Notes under the pieces: generated by a model
Database searches by the model: none
What the model was told of the DNA's origin: nothing
What the model saw: the letters and a program-made list of their open reading frames with translations, nothing else
Made by a program: the position numbers and the translations under genes
Part shown: positions 18,360 through 27,203 of the stretch, one piece after another
Layout of the letters: each line of letters starts with the position of its first letter
Numbering within the stretch: position 1 is the stretch's first letter
Origin: Bacilli bacterium
GTDB taxonomy: Bacteria > Bacillota_I > Bacilli_A > RF39 > UBA660
Assembly: GCA_017404385.1 (NCBI GenBank)
Contig: JAFRCK010000023.1
Coordinates: forward strand, 226,125 to 290,124
Length of the DNA: 64,000 nt
Direction of reading: 5' to 3'

Positions 18360-19139
18360 AGAATCAAACGATACATTACATAGGAACAAAATAATAGTTG
18401 CGATAGCTAAATAAGGTCCAAATGGTAATAATGCATCATTTTTTCTGTATGAATTAATAATTGAAAATGGTAACGCAATAAATGATCCAAGGAAAACTAT
18501 TACTATAGATAATTTATAACCTACAATAGCAGAAACAAATGCCATCATCTTGACATCTCCTCCACCTAAAGCATCTTTTCTAAATATTAATTCTCCTAGT
18601 TTTTTTATAATATACATTATAAGAAACATTATAAGAGCATAAATAGACATTATAACAAGCGCATAACCAACATCCATAAATGATTTATGGACTTCATTTT
18701 TAACTTCTAGTATAATTTTTAAACTAACCGTAAATAACGTTGAAACTAATAATAATTTATTTGGAATTAACATATATCTTATGTCTGTTACCATTATAAT
18801 TAATAAAGAAGAAATAAATGATAAAGCAAACAAAATTGTTAAATTAGCATTGTAAAAATCTTTAAACACTATATATGTAATTACAAAAAGAACTCCAGTT
18901 ATAAATTCAAACATTGGATAAATAGCGGGTATTCTTTGATGGCATTCATTACATTTACCATGTTGAAATATATATGATAATAATGGAATCTTTTCATTAT
19001 ATTTTAGTATATGACCACAAGATTCACATTTTGAAGGTGTAAATAATTTTTGTTTTAATGGCAATCTTGTACCTATCTTACAATAGAATGATCCTAAAAC
19101 CAAACCAAGTACAAACATTAATAATATGTTTATAATCAT
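18339..19139 (-). CDS. Prepilin peptidase (type IV leader peptidase/methyltransferase)
   Basis: 266 residues from the ATG at 19139, correctly spaced from AGAGGA. Polytopic. Two CxxC pairs (CESC, CNEC) form the usual cytoplasmic zinc site, and the aspartyl protease residues are visible in DIRYMLIPN and GGGDVKM. Such enzymes process pseudopilins of competence or type IV pili. No pilin, comG or pilus gene lies in the window, so its substrate must be encoded elsewhere. Confidence 0.93.
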   Translation of the reverse strand: MIINILLMFVLGLVLGSFYCKIGTRLPLKQKLFTPSKCESCGHILKYNEKIPLLSYIFQHGKCNECHQRIPAIYPMFEFITGVLFVITYIVFKDFYNANLTILFALSFISSLLIIMVTDIRYMLIPNKLLLVSTLFTVSLKIILEVKNEVHKSFMDVGYALVIMSIYALIMFLIMYIIKKLGELIFRKDALGGGDVKMMAFVSAIVGYKLSIVIVFLGSFIALPFSIINSYRKNDALLPFGPYLAIATIILFLCNVSFDSLLEFIN

Positions 19140-19224
19140 ACTCATTCCTCTATTCTAAAAAAATTATATCATATATTTAAACATTTTAAATAATAAACAT
19201 ATAATATTTATAGGAGGTTTACAT

Positions 19225-19500
19225 ATGTATCAAGGTTATAACCCATATATAAACTATGGAATCAAAACAAGTAGATTTTCTTTTTCAAATGTATTAAATA
19301 CAGCTCAAAAAACATTAAACATTGTTAATCAAGCGTTACCTATCGTAAAAGAAGTAAGGCCTATCATTAAAAATGCAAGAACTTTATTTGCTGTTGCTAA
19401 AGGTATTAATAGTATTAATAATTCAAACAAAACAGATGAAATTAAAAAACAAAATAGTGTTAAAGAACAATATAATGAAGGATTAAATTTTTTTGTATAA
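19225..19500 (+). CDS. Small basic protein, possibly YqfQ/VrrA-like
   Basis: 91 residues behind a perfect AGGAGGT site and a TATAAT -10 element at 19200-19205. Begins MYQGYNPYINYG; the middle (VNQALPIVKEVRPIIKNARTLFAVAKGIN) recalls the conserved core of Bacillus YqfQ, a protein associated with sporulation-controlled genes. The match is weak and by eye. Monocistronic, ending at a bidirectional terminator shared with recO. Confidence 0.55.
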   Translation: MYQGYNPYINYGIKTSRFSFSNVLNTAQKTLNIVNQALPIVKEVRPIIKNARTLFAVAKGINSINNSNKTDEIKKQNSVKEQYNEGLNFFV

Positions 19501-19530
19501 AAAATAAGGTTCGATTAAACCTTATTTTTT
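19498..19530. terminator. Bidirectional terminator between the small gene and recO
   Basis: Stem AAATAAGGTT/AACCTTATTT with A-rich and T-rich flanks, so it works in both directions for the two converging genes. Confidence 0.85.
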
Positions 19531-20266
19531 ATATATAACTAAATCTTATATTTTTTAAAAAGTCTTTTGTTTTAAGATATAATCCAGTATATCTATCATA
19601 ATATTCATTTATGAAATTATTAATCTCTTCTTTTACTGAACTACTAATATCTAATTTAGTTATTTTATCTATATCAACATAATATAACATTCTAATTATA
19701 TTAATTGTTTTATTACTGACTATTCTTTCATTAGTGTGATGATCTTTACAAATAAAACCACCTTTTTCAGTAGATAAAGTTAATATTTTAGAATTACCAC
19801 ATATAGAGCATGAATCAAAATTAGGACTGATACCTAAATATGATAAGTATTTTAATTCACATATATTAGTCAAAATTCCTTCATCTAATCCTTCTTCAAT
19901 TTTTAATAATGTTGATACTAATATATTATAAATATCTTTATTATTATTCTCTTTTAGTACTTGTGAAGTTAAATCTAATAAATATGAAGCAAAACTTATT
20001 TTTAATAAATTTGTTTTTATATTGTTTAAGGGATTTATTATATCAGCACATATTAAAGTACTTAATTTCCCTTCTTTATAATTTATTTGAAATTCAGCAT
20101 AAGTCATTTTAGTAGTAACACTTCTAAGTTTACTTTTAATTCCCTTAGCACCCTTAGCTATTACTCCAATAACGCCATATTCTTTAGTAATAATATCTAA
20201 TAATTTACTACTCTCTTTATATGGTCTTTCACTTATTATTATTCCATTTACTTTTGTTATCTCCAA
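19529..20266 (-). CDS. recO: DNA repair protein RecO
   Basis: 245 residues if the TTG at 20266 is used, which has AAGGA ten bases upstream; a TTG at 20275 is too close to it. OB-fold N-terminus (KVNGIIISERPYKESSKLLDIITKEYGVIGVIAKGAK) and the zinc-site region with CSICGN and CKDH. It loads RecA together with RecR. The start overlaps the end of yqzL, indicating translational coupling. Confidence 0.92.
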   Translation of the reverse strand: MEITKVNGIIISERPYKESSKLLDIITKEYGVIGVIAKGAKGIKSKLRSVTTKMTYAEFQINYKEGKLSTLICADIINPLNNIKTNLLKISFASYLLDLTSQVLKENNNKDIYNILVSTLLKIEEGLDEGILTNICELKYLSYLGISPNFDSCSICGNSKILTLSTEKGGFICKDHHTNERIVSNKTINIIRMLYYVDIDKITKLDISSSVKEEINNFINEYYDRYTGLYLKTKDFLKNIRFSYI

Positions 20267-20363
20267 TGTTATCAATTCCTTTTTGAACCATATCTCTATA
20301 TTTTAAATAGTACTTAATATTACCAGTAGTACTAAATAAATTCCATATATCTTTTCTATTCAT
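20229..20363 (-). CDS. yqzL: YqzL family small protein
   Basis: A 44-residue frame from the ATG at 20363, beginning MNRKDIWNLFSTTGNIKYYL and ending ...SKWNNNK at a TGA. The W..F..TG.I..YL.Y pattern is that of the YqzL family, and the place between era and recO is the same as in B. subtilis. Function unknown. Its ribosome site AGGTGAT lies in one arm of a hairpin (see next entry). The 3' end overlaps recO by 38 bases in another frame. Confidence 0.85.
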   Translation of the reverse strand: MNRKDIWNLFSTTGNIKYYLKYRDMVQKGIDNIGDNKSKWNNNK

Positions 20364-20393
20364 AATATCACCTATTAATATATTGGTGATATT
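20364..20393. promoter_or_regulatory. Hairpin that covers the yqzL ribosome binding site
   Basis: Perfect 9-bp inverted repeat AATATCACC/GGTGATATT with a 12-base loop between era and yqzL. In the sense (minus) transcript it pairs the AGGTGAT ribosome site and has no T run after it. On the plus strand it is followed by a T run, so it could stop antisense transcription. Confidence 0.55.
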
Positions 20394-20401
20394 TTTTATT
20401 T

Positions 20402-21292
20402 TTATTCAAAATTATTATTATCAAAACCAAATTCAGTTAAATATTTATCTCTATCTCTCCAATTATTTACTGTTTTAACAAATAATTCTAGATAAACATT
20501 TTTTCCAACTAAATTTTCAATATCTTTTCTTGCATCAGTACCTATTTCTTTAATCATGTCACCATTATGACCAACTAAGATCTTTTTTATTCCATCTCTT
20601 TCAACAATAATACATGCATTTATTACAACAGAATTATTCTTTTCTTCAAAATTCTCTATAACTACTGTTACTGCATGGGGAACTTCTTCTCTAGTTTTTC
20701 TAAGTACTTTTTCTCTTATTAATTCTGAAACTAAAAATCTTACACTTTTATCTGTATAATAATCTTCACTATAAATTCTTTCGCCTTCATTTAGATAATC
20801 TTTTATTGTTTTAATTAGTTCTTCTATATTCTTTTCCTTTATTGCGCTTATTGGAATAATTTCTTTAAAATCATATTTATCTTTATATTCCAAAATCATA
20901 TTATATAATTCATCTTTTTTTATTTTATCAATTTTATTAAGTATTAAAAAAGTATTTATATTTTCTTCCTTTATTTTTTCTAATATAAATTCATCACCTT
21001 TACCAAAAGGTTTAGAAGCATCAATCATAAATAATATTAAGTCTACACCTAAAATTGATGAATATGATTCACTATTTAGATACTTACCTAGTTTATTTTT
21101 AGGTTTATGAATCCCGGGAGTATCAACAAATACAATTTGTGAATCAGAATCATTATATATACCTTGGATATTATTTCTAGTAGTTTGAGGTTTATCAGAT
21201 GTAATAGCTATTTTTTCTTTTATAATTGAGTTTATTAATGTTGATTTACCAGCATTAGGTCTACCTACTATAGATACTACTCCTACTTTCAT
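20402..21292 (-). CDS. era: GTPase Era
   Basis: 296 residues. G1 GRPNAGKST, G3 DTPGIHKPK and G4 NKID are visible, followed by the C-terminal KH domain (VGHNGDMIKEIGTDARKDIE). Era binds the 3' end of 16S rRNA in 30S assembly. The start overlaps the cdd stop by 4 bases. Confidence 0.98.
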   Translation of the reverse strand: MKVGVVSIVGRPNAGKSTLINSIIKEKIAITSDKPQTTRNNIQGIYNDSDSQIVFVDTPGIHKPKNKLGKYLNSESYSSILGVDLILFMIDASKPFGKGDEFILEKIKEENINTFLILNKIDKIKKDELYNMILEYKDKYDFKEIIPISAIKEKNIEELIKTIKDYLNEGERIYSEDYYTDKSVRFLVSELIREKVLRKTREEVPHAVTVVIENFEEKNNSVVINACIIVERDGIKKILVGHNGDMIKEIGTDARKDIENLVGKNVYLELFVKTVNNWRDRDKYLTEFGFDNNNFE

Positions 21293-21675
21293 TTTAAATC
21301 CTCTTCTGAAAATGAAATAGGAACTAATTCTTTAACAGTATAAACCTTTTCTTCACCAATATTATTCATTAATATAATTTTTGAATCTTTATCAAAAAAT
21401 TCTATAATAACTTGATTACATATACCGCAACATGTACTTATTTTATTAGAATCAACCATAACATATAATCTATCAAAATCACCTTTTTTATAACCTTCAG
21501 CGATAGCAGAAGTTATAGCAACTCTTTCCGCACATATGGCAGCACCATAAGATGCATTTTCAACGTTAGTACCTACAAATTCCTTACCATCTTTCATTAC
21601 TGCGATAGCAGATACTCTAAAATTTGAATAGGGACTATAAGAATTTTTTAATTCATTTAATAATTTTTCCTTCAT
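21289..21675 (-). CDS. cdd: Cytidine deaminase
   Basis: 128 residues from the ATG at 21675, correctly spaced from GAGAGGT. Zinc and catalytic residues in NASYGAAICAERVAI and STCCGICNQ. Pyrimidine salvage: cytidine to uridine. In the Bacillus order ybeY-dgkA-cdd-era; dgkA is missing here. Confidence 0.96.
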   Translation of the reverse strand: MKEKLLNELKNSYSPYSNFRVSAIAVMKDGKEFVGTNVENASYGAAICAERVAITSAIAEGYKKGDFDRLYVMVDSNKISTCCGICNQVIIEFFDKDSKIILMNNIGEEKVYTVKELVPISFSEEDLK

Positions 21676-21676
21676 A

Positions 21677-22114
21677 TTAACCTCTCTTAACTCCATATTT
21701 ATCTAATATTTTTTCTTGTAATGGAAACATAATTTCTTCATCTTCTTTTTTCATATGATCATAACCTAATAAATGCAAAAAACCATGTGTAACAAGAAAG
21801 AACAATTCTCTCTTAACTGAATGATTATATTCTTTTGCTTGTTCATATACTTTATCAATGGAAATATAAATATCTCCTAACAATCTTTCTTTTATTTCAT
21901 AGTTTTCATCTTCTTCTAAAGCAAAAGAAATAACATCTGTTGGTCTATCTATTCCTCTATATTCTTTATTAATCTTATGAATTTCTTTATTATCAACAAT
22001 AATTACTGAAAAAGAAGCATTTATCTTCATATAATCAAGTAAATATTTTCCATAATCATCTAATTCTTCAATTTCTATTAATTTTTCATTTGTTAAATTA
22101 TTAACCTCTATCAT
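21677..22114 (-). CDS. ybeY: Endoribonuclease YbeY
   Basis: 145 residues from the ATG at 22114, downstream of GGGGGAT. The metal site HGFLHLLGYDH (HxxxHxxxxxH) and RGIDRPTDVISFAL are diagnostic. Acts in 16S rRNA 3'-end maturation and ribosome quality control. The overlap with the upstream VanZ-like gene is 4 bases. Confidence 0.97.
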   Translation of the reverse strand: MIEVNNLTNEKLIEIEELDDYGKYLLDYMKINASFSVIIVDNKEIHKINKEYRGIDRPTDVISFALEEDENYEIKERLLGDIYISIDKVYEQAKEYNHSVKRELFFLVTHGFLHLLGYDHMKKEDEEIMFPLQEKILDKYGVKRG

Positions 22115-22728
22115 TTTAAAATCCCCCATAAAGAAAAGTTACTATATATTAAAATAAGTACTAGTATTAAAACAACTATAAGTATATTTTTAAACATATT
22201 ACTAGAAAAGAATGGTGGTAAATGTCTTTCTAACGAATCAATTGCAATATATATAAGATATCCTAAAATACCACCTACTAAATTTAGTATAATGTCATCT
22301 ACATCAAATGTTCTTCCCATATTTAATTGAGTTAATTCTATTACTAATGATGTAATAAGTGATATAACAAACATAGCCCATGGTTTTCTTGTTTTCATCA
22401 CTCTAGAAACAAAATAACCAAATGGAATAAATAGTATAATATTACCTAGTACATTATGTATAAAGAAACTTGAACCAAATTCATACCTGAATATTTCACG
22501 AAAAGGAACAAAATTATTAGTTCCATAATTAACATCCTGAAATGTTACTACATAAAATAGTAATAATGAATATAAAAGAAATATAAACATAAACATTTCT
22601 CTATAAAATACAAATTGTTCTTTATGTACAATTAAGTATACTAATCTCATTGTTACTAAAACTACAGTAAATATTAATATCATAGGATAGTTTTCATTGA
22701 ATGCTCTCTCTATTGTTTGTTGTACCAT
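22111..22728 (-). CDS. VanZ-like membrane protein
   Basis: 205 residues from the ATG at 22728. Five or so membrane helices; the pattern NFVPFREI...NVLGNIILFIPFGYFV...ELTQLNMGRTFDVDDIILNLVGGILGY is the VanZ/acid-resistance domain. Role unknown; VanZ confers low-level teicoplanin resistance in enterococci. It sits where Bacillus carries phoH and yqfF (pgpH), both absent. Its start lies inside the end of yqfD. Confidence 0.88.
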   Translation of the reverse strand: MVQQTIERAFNENYPMILIFTVVLVTMRLVYLIVHKEQFVFYREMFMFIFLLYSLLLFYVVTFQDVNYGTNNFVPFREIFRYEFGSSFFIHNVLGNIILFIPFGYFVSRVMKTRKPWAMFVISLITSLVIELTQLNMGRTFDVDDIILNLVGGILGYLIYIAIDSLERHLPPFFSSNMFKNILIVVLILVLILIYSNFSLWGILK

Positions 22729-23869
22729 ACTCTTCACCCGTTTCTATTACCTTTTTTTCTCCAATTTCTTCATATACTGAAAAAAATTCATCTACTATTA
22801 TTTTACTACCATTATCATAAAAATTCAAAGTATTTTGACTAATTATATATTCTCCCTTTTTTAATTTTTGATTTATTATATTAGTTGCCTCTTTAATCGC
22901 AACAGATTTTGCATCTTTTAAACTATATTTTCTATTTATTATTATTTTTTCTTTTATCTCTTCAAAACCAATTTCAAAAATATTTAAATTATCTTTATTA
23001 CTAAAAATCTTTTTTCTATCAAAAGAACCATATTTAAATAATTCATAATAATTATTCCCAAGTTTTATAAATGGAATCTTTCTAGTATTGTTTGTATATT
23101 TTATTTCACTATAGTTTAATGGATACTCTATTCTGACCTTATACCATGTTTCTCCATATATTTTACCTTGTGCGCTAACTCTATCTTTTATTTCTTCATT
23201 TAAAACAAGATCTGATGTTATTAAAACATCTCCTTTTTTTACATATTGTTCTCTTTGTACTTTTGATTCACCTTGCTCAACTATTATATTTTTAACAATA
23301 GAATTTTTTGTTGATACTATAGAATATATTTCATTATCTACTATCTTATTTTCAACTTTTCTTTCAACTATATTTACAATTACTTTAGTACCTATATTAT
23401 TAATTTCTATCCATTCTATATTATTCTTAAACTTATTTTTTATATTTCTTTTAATCTTATCTATTTGTTTATAATTTTTTTTAAAACAATAAATATCTAT
23501 TCCATATTCTTTTAATTCATTTCTTATTTTTTTACTTAATAAATTATTATTAGTAATAATTTCTATATCAAATATTATATTTGATAATAATATTAATAAT
23601 AATAAACCAATAATACAAGATAATAAAAATACTTTATACTCTATTACTTTTTCCTTTAAAAGAACATTACCTTTTTTATTTATTATTTTAGTTTTATATA
23701 TTCCTCTTATTTTATTTAACTTTTTATAATCATCCTTTTTTATTAAAATGATAATTGATTTATATGAAATATACTTTATTTTAATAATATTAATATTATT
23801 CTTATTACATTTAAGTAAAAATCTGTTTATATTTAATCCATCTATTTTTAAATATAAATAACTATTCAT
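22694..23869 (-). CDS. yqfD: Sporulation protein YqfD
   Basis: 391 residues. A soluble N-terminal region with Ile/Lys/Asn bias, one membrane helix at ~75-98, and an extracytoplasmic region containing GTKVIVNIVERK, ...QGESKVQREQYVKKGDVLITS and the trailing sequence found in the YqfD family. In B. subtilis it is a mother-cell membrane protein needed at stage IV. The start overlaps the yqfC stop by 8 bases with no clear ribosome site, suggesting coupling. Confidence 0.88.
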   Translation of the reverse strand: MNSYLYLKIDGLNINRFLLKCNKNNINIIKIKYISYKSIIILIKKDDYKKLNKIRGIYKTKIINKKGNVLLKEKVIEYKVFLLSCIIGLLLLILLSNIIFDIEIITNNNLLSKKIRNELKEYGIDIYCFKKNYKQIDKIKRNIKNKFKNNIEWIEINNIGTKVIVNIVERKVENKIVDNEIYSIVSTKNSIVKNIIVEQGESKVQREQYVKKGDVLITSDLVLNEEIKDRVSAQGKIYGETWYKVRIEYPLNYSEIKYTNNTRKIPFIKLGNNYYELFKYGSFDRKKIFSNKDNLNIFEIGFEEIKEKIIINRKYSLKDAKSVAIKEATNIINQKLKKGEYIISQNTLNFYDNGSKIIVDEFFSVYEEIGEKKVIETGEEYGTTNNRESIQ

Positions 23870-24101
23870 TAAAATATATCTTTTCTATATCTCCAGTTAC
23901 AAGTATTTCTTTATTTAATAATTTATTAAAAATAAGATTTTTACCTTCAATAGTTATTTGTTTATCAGCATTAAAAATAATTTTGGTAGCACCTATTTCT
24001 TCAATAGAATCATAGTTGACTATATTTACTTTATCAGAATATATTATTAATCTAAATTTGTTTTCTCCAATATAGTTTTTTACGTTTTCAAATAATTTCA
24101 T
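23862..24101 (-). CDS. yqfC: Sporulation protein YqfC (YabP family)
   Basis: 79 residues from the ATG at 24101 (AGGTGAT site). The small beta-rich fold with NIVNYDSIEEIGATKIIF...ITIEGKNL and GDIEKIYF matches YabP/YqfC. Paired with yqfD as in all endospore formers where I know the order. Confidence 0.87.
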   Translation of the reverse strand: MKLFENVKNYIGENKFRLIIYSDKVNIVNYDSIEEIGATKIIFNADKQITIEGKNLIFNKLLNKEILVTGDIEKIYFNE

Positions 24102-24130
24102 ATAAATCACCTAATAAAATATATGAAAAT

Positions 24131-24158
24131 AAAAAAATTATAGAATTCTATAATTTTT
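24131..24158 (-). terminator. Terminator of yqeY
   Basis: A perfect 26-base palindrome (24133-24158) at the end of yqeY, followed by a T run on the minus strand. Confidence 0.8.
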
Positions 24159-24582
24159 CTTTTACTAATCCAGATACTTTAGATATATCAGTTCTTCCTT
24201 TTAATTTAGGAGTTATTTCTTTCATTATTTTTCCAAAATCTTTCATTCCATCAGGTTTAATAACGTTAATTGCCTCATCAATAATACCATTTACTTCTTC
24301 TTCAGTTAATTGTTTTGGCATGTATTTTGTTAAAACATCTATTTCTTCTTTATATTGTTCTACTAGATTATCTCTACCTGCTTTTTCAAATTCAGTTAAT
24401 CCATCTTTTCTAAGTTTTATTTGTTTATTTACAATATCTATTATTTCTTCATCAGTTAGTTCTTCTTTTTTACTAATTTCAGCATTTTGTATTGCCCCTT
24501 TAAGAAGACCTAAAACATCTTTTTTTAATGTTTCTTTAGCTTTAAAAGCTGCAATGTAATCATTTTGTATCTGTTCTTTCAT
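24148..24582 (-). CDS. yqeY: GatB/YqeY domain protein
   Basis: 144 residues with the family pattern: AAFKAKETLKKDVLGLLKGAIQNAEI and LTKYMPKQLTEEEVNGIIDEAI, ending KLKGRTDISKVSGLVKEKL. This is the tail domain found in the amidotransferase subunit GatB, here free-standing; it may bind tRNA. TAATG overlap with the upstream gene. Confidence 0.94.
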   Translation of the reverse strand: MKEQIQNDYIAAFKAKETLKKDVLGLLKGAIQNAEISKKEELTDEEIIDIVNKQIKLRKDGLTEFEKAGRDNLVEQYKEEIDVLTKYMPKQLTEEEVNGIIDEAINVIKPDGMKDFGKIMKEITPKLKGRTDISKVSGLVKEKL

Positions 24583-25502
24583 TATTTTTTTACCTCTTTT
24601 CTTATACCAATATATACACTATTTGTTTTTGAATAATATGAAATTGTACCATCATCTATATATTTCAAAAATACAATATCTTTAAAAATATTATTTAAAT
24701 ATTTTGATTTAACATATTTATATTCACATTTTATATCATCATATTCCTCACATTTCTTATTAGTAGGTTCAGGAATATAAACAGATTTATCAGTAACTAT
24801 ATAAGGGAATTTATCTTCATCTTCAATCCCAGTTCCAAAATATTTAATAATTTCATTATCAGCCTTGAATATTTCTTCAGTATTTTCAATTCGATATAAT
24901 CTATTATAATCATCATCTAAATCATAAGTTAAAGTATATTTATAAAGTATTCCATCTGCTTTTATAACATTAAAATAAATCTTTCTATTATCGTAATCTT
25001 CTTTTACAATACAAGCATATTTAATATCATCTGAAACCAATATAGAGTAATTATTATATGTTTCAAAATCTACTTCATTTAATTCTGATTTATTATCATT
25101 ATTATAATCTACGCGATATTTTTTTCCATTATCCGTTACTAAGTAACCATTCACATAAGATTTTATAGTACTTTCTGGTAATTCTCTAACACAATTTTGA
25201 TTAGTTTCAGAAAACTTTTTGGATTGATTAAACTTATATAATTCACCTGAATTTGTGACAAAATAATTATTCATCATAAACCAAACATCATCAAATTTAT
25301 CACAAGTGTATTTTTCACTCATATTATTTTTTTCATAAATATATCCATCTATAACTTCCTCATTTGCAAGATTAGATTTGTCTGATTTAGCAGTCATATT
25401 TGATATAAGTTTTATCGTACCAAAGATAATTAGGCCTAACGCTACTGCACTTAAAAAACCTATTACAAAATATTTAATTTTTATTTTTTTATTTTTATTC
25501 AT
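24582..25502 (-). CDS. Single-pass membrane protein, unknown
   Basis: 306 residues. A lysine-rich N-terminus and one membrane helix (~11-34) precede a large extracytoplasmic domain that is Tyr, Asp, Asn and Lys rich and looks beta-structured, with several similar NGYLVTDNG/VYIPEP-like turns. Family not recognised. It separates rpsU from yqeY, which are adjacent in Bacillus. Confidence 0.7.
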   Translation of the reverse strand: MNKNKKIKIKYFVIGFLSAVALGLIIFGTIKLISNMTAKSDKSNLANEEVIDGYIYEKNNMSEKYTCDKFDDVWFMMNNYFVTNSGELYKFNQSKKFSETNQNCVRELPESTIKSYVNGYLVTDNGKKYRVDYNNDNKSELNEVDFETYNNYSILVSDDIKYACIVKEDYDNRKIYFNVIKADGILYKYTLTYDLDDDYNRLYRIENTEEIFKADNEIIKYFGTGIEDEDKFPYIVTDKSVYIPEPTNKKCEEYDDIKCEYKYVKSKYLNNIFKDIVFLKYIDDGTISYYSKTNSVYIGIRKEVKK

Positions 25503-25541
25503 AAATACACCTACCTTGAGATAATTCTATCATTAAAAATC

Positions 25542-25570
25542 AAAAAAATAAAGTAGTAATCTACTTTATT
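25542..25570 (-). terminator. Terminator of rpsU
   Basis: 10-bp stem (25547-25556 with 25561-25570) at the rpsU stop with a T run. Confidence 0.8.
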
Positions 25571-25763
25571 AATCTCTTTCTCTACTTTGTCTTTTTCTAC
25601 TATTCTTGATACCAGCTTTTTTAGCTTCTCTTCTTTGAATTCCTGGTTTTGAATAATGTTCTCTTTTTTTACATTCTGAAGGAAGTCCACTTTTTGCTAC
25701 TTTTTGTTTGAATTTTTTTAAAGCTCCATCAATATTGCCATTTCTAACTACAACTTTTGTCAA
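25569..25763 (-). CDS. rpsU: 30S ribosomal protein S21
   Basis: 64 residues starting at TTG 25763, chosen because GGGAGGG lies at the right distance and the product then begins (M)TKVVVRNGNIDGALKKFK as in the family. The C-terminus is strongly basic (KNSRKRQSRERD). Confidence 0.94.
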   Translation of the reverse strand: MTKVVVRNGNIDGALKKFKQKVAKSGLPSECKKREHYSKPGIQRREAKKAGIKNSRKRQSRERD

Positions 25764-25794
25764 ATTTTGTCCCTCCCTTCGCACAACTATCAAG

Positions 25795-25823
25795 ATTATA
25801 ACACTTTTACATAGTATTTTCAA
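25795..25823 (-). promoter_or_regulatory. Promoter of rpsU
   Basis: TTGAAA (25818-25823), 17 bases, TATAAT (25795-25800) preceded by TGT. Strong vegetative promoter in the gap between mtaB and rpsU. Confidence 0.75.
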
Positions 25824-25833
25824 GCACTTATAT

Positions 25834-27126
25834 TTATTTTTTTATAATTTCTACATCATAACAATCATTTTCATACTTTAACAATTTCACTTTAAAAATA
25901 TGATTAGTTAAATTTTTATCAGTTTTTAATCTTGCATATCCATAATTCGAAAGATGCCCATATAAATAACCATCTTTATAGTTTTCAGTCAATAATTCTT
26001 CTTCTTTACCTACTAAAGAACTATAATAATTATATTGTAATTCCTTACTCAATTCAATTAATCTTTTTACTCTTTCTTTTTTTATATTACCATCTACTTG
26101 ATTAGGCATAGATGCAGCAGGCGTACCTACTCTTGGCGAATATGGAAATACATGTAATTCAACAAAACCAACTTTTTTAATACTTTCTATTGTTTCATTA
26201 AAGTTTTCTTCTGTTTCACCAGGAAATCCTACTATTACATCTGTTGTAATTGCTATATTAGGTCTTATTTCTTTGATTTCATTAATTTTGTTAATAAATT
26301 CATCCATTAGATATCTTCTATTCATTTTCTTTAATATTTCATTACTACCTGATTGAAGTGGTATATGAATATGATTAACTATCTTTTTAGATTTTTTTAA
26401 TGTATCCATAAATTTATCATTTAATTCTTTTACTTCAATTGAAGAAATTCTTATTCTTTCTAATCCATCTATCTTTTCTAATTCTTCTAACAAATCCGAA
26501 AAATCTTTAGATTTTAGATCCAATCCATAATGACCTGTATGAATTCCAGTTAAAACAACTTCCTTATATCCATTATTAGCTAGTTCAGTAACTTCACTAA
26601 TAACTTCGTTAAACGGTTTGCTTCTAACATTACCTCTAGTATAGGGTATAATACAATATGTACAATAATTATTACATCCATCTTGAATTTTAACAAAAGC
26701 TCTAGTATGATTTTCAAATTTATCTAATTTCATATTTTCAAATTTAATATTCTTTAAATCATCTATTTTTATAATTTGTTTACCTGTTCTTTTATATTCT
26801 TCAACTAAATCTACTAATTTAGATTTTTCATTAGAACCTATTACTATTGATACTCCTGGTATAGAAGCTGCTTCCATGTTCTTAACTTGACTATAACAAC
26901 CCATAACTACAACAATCGGATTATTTCCCTTTTTAGTTGCTTCTCTAATTATTTTTCTGCTTTTTTGATCACTAGTATTTGTAACTGAGCAAGTATTAAT
27001 TACATATACATCAGCATCTTCATTAAAAGGTACTATTTCATAACCATTATTTTTAAATATTTCAGTATTAACTTCAGTTTCATAAGAATTAACTTTACAA
27101 CCTAAAGTATAAAAAGCTACTTTCAT
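25834..27126 (-). CDS. mtaB: tRNA t6A37 methylthiotransferase MtaB
   Basis: 430 residues from the ATG at 27126 (GAGGAAG site). N-terminal UPF0004 domain with three cysteines (FYTLGCKVN, NTCSVT, MGCYSQ), radical-SAM CxxxCxxC in CNNYCTYC, and a TRAM-like C-terminus. It converts t6A to ms2t6A at tRNA position 37. In Bacillus (yqeV) it lies between dnaJ/rsmE and rpsU; here dnaJ has moved 25 kb away. Confidence 0.95.
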   Translation of the reverse strand: MKVAFYTLGCKVNSYETEVNTEIFKNNGYEIVPFNEDADVYVINTCSVTNTSDQKSRKIIREATKKGNNPIVVVMGCYSQVKNMEAASIPGVSIVIGSNEKSKLVDLVEEYKRTGKQIIKIDDLKNIKFENMKLDKFENHTRAFVKIQDGCNNYCTYCIIPYTRGNVRSKPFNEVISEVTELANNGYKEVVLTGIHTGHYGLDLKSKDFSDLLEELEKIDGLERIRISSIEVKELNDKFMDTLKKSKKIVNHIHIPLQSGSNEILKKMNRRYLMDEFINKINEIKEIRPNIAITTDVIVGFPGETEENFNETIESIKKVGFVELHVFPYSPRVGTPAASMPNQVDGNIKKERVKRLIELSKELQYNYYSSLVGKEEELLTENYKDGYLYGHLSNYGYARLKTDKNLTNHIFKVKLLKYENDCYDVEIIKK

Positions 27127-27172
27127 AAACTTCCTCATTTCCAAAAGTATTATACATTATTTTTAAAAAAAT

Positions 27173-27203
27173 AAAAAGAGACCTAAGAATTATTTCTTAG
27201 GTC
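27173..27203 (-). terminator. Terminator of the toxin unit
   Basis: A strong 10-bp stem GACCTAAGAA/TTCTTAGGTC with a T run, within the last codons of the 79-residue gene. Confidence 0.85.
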
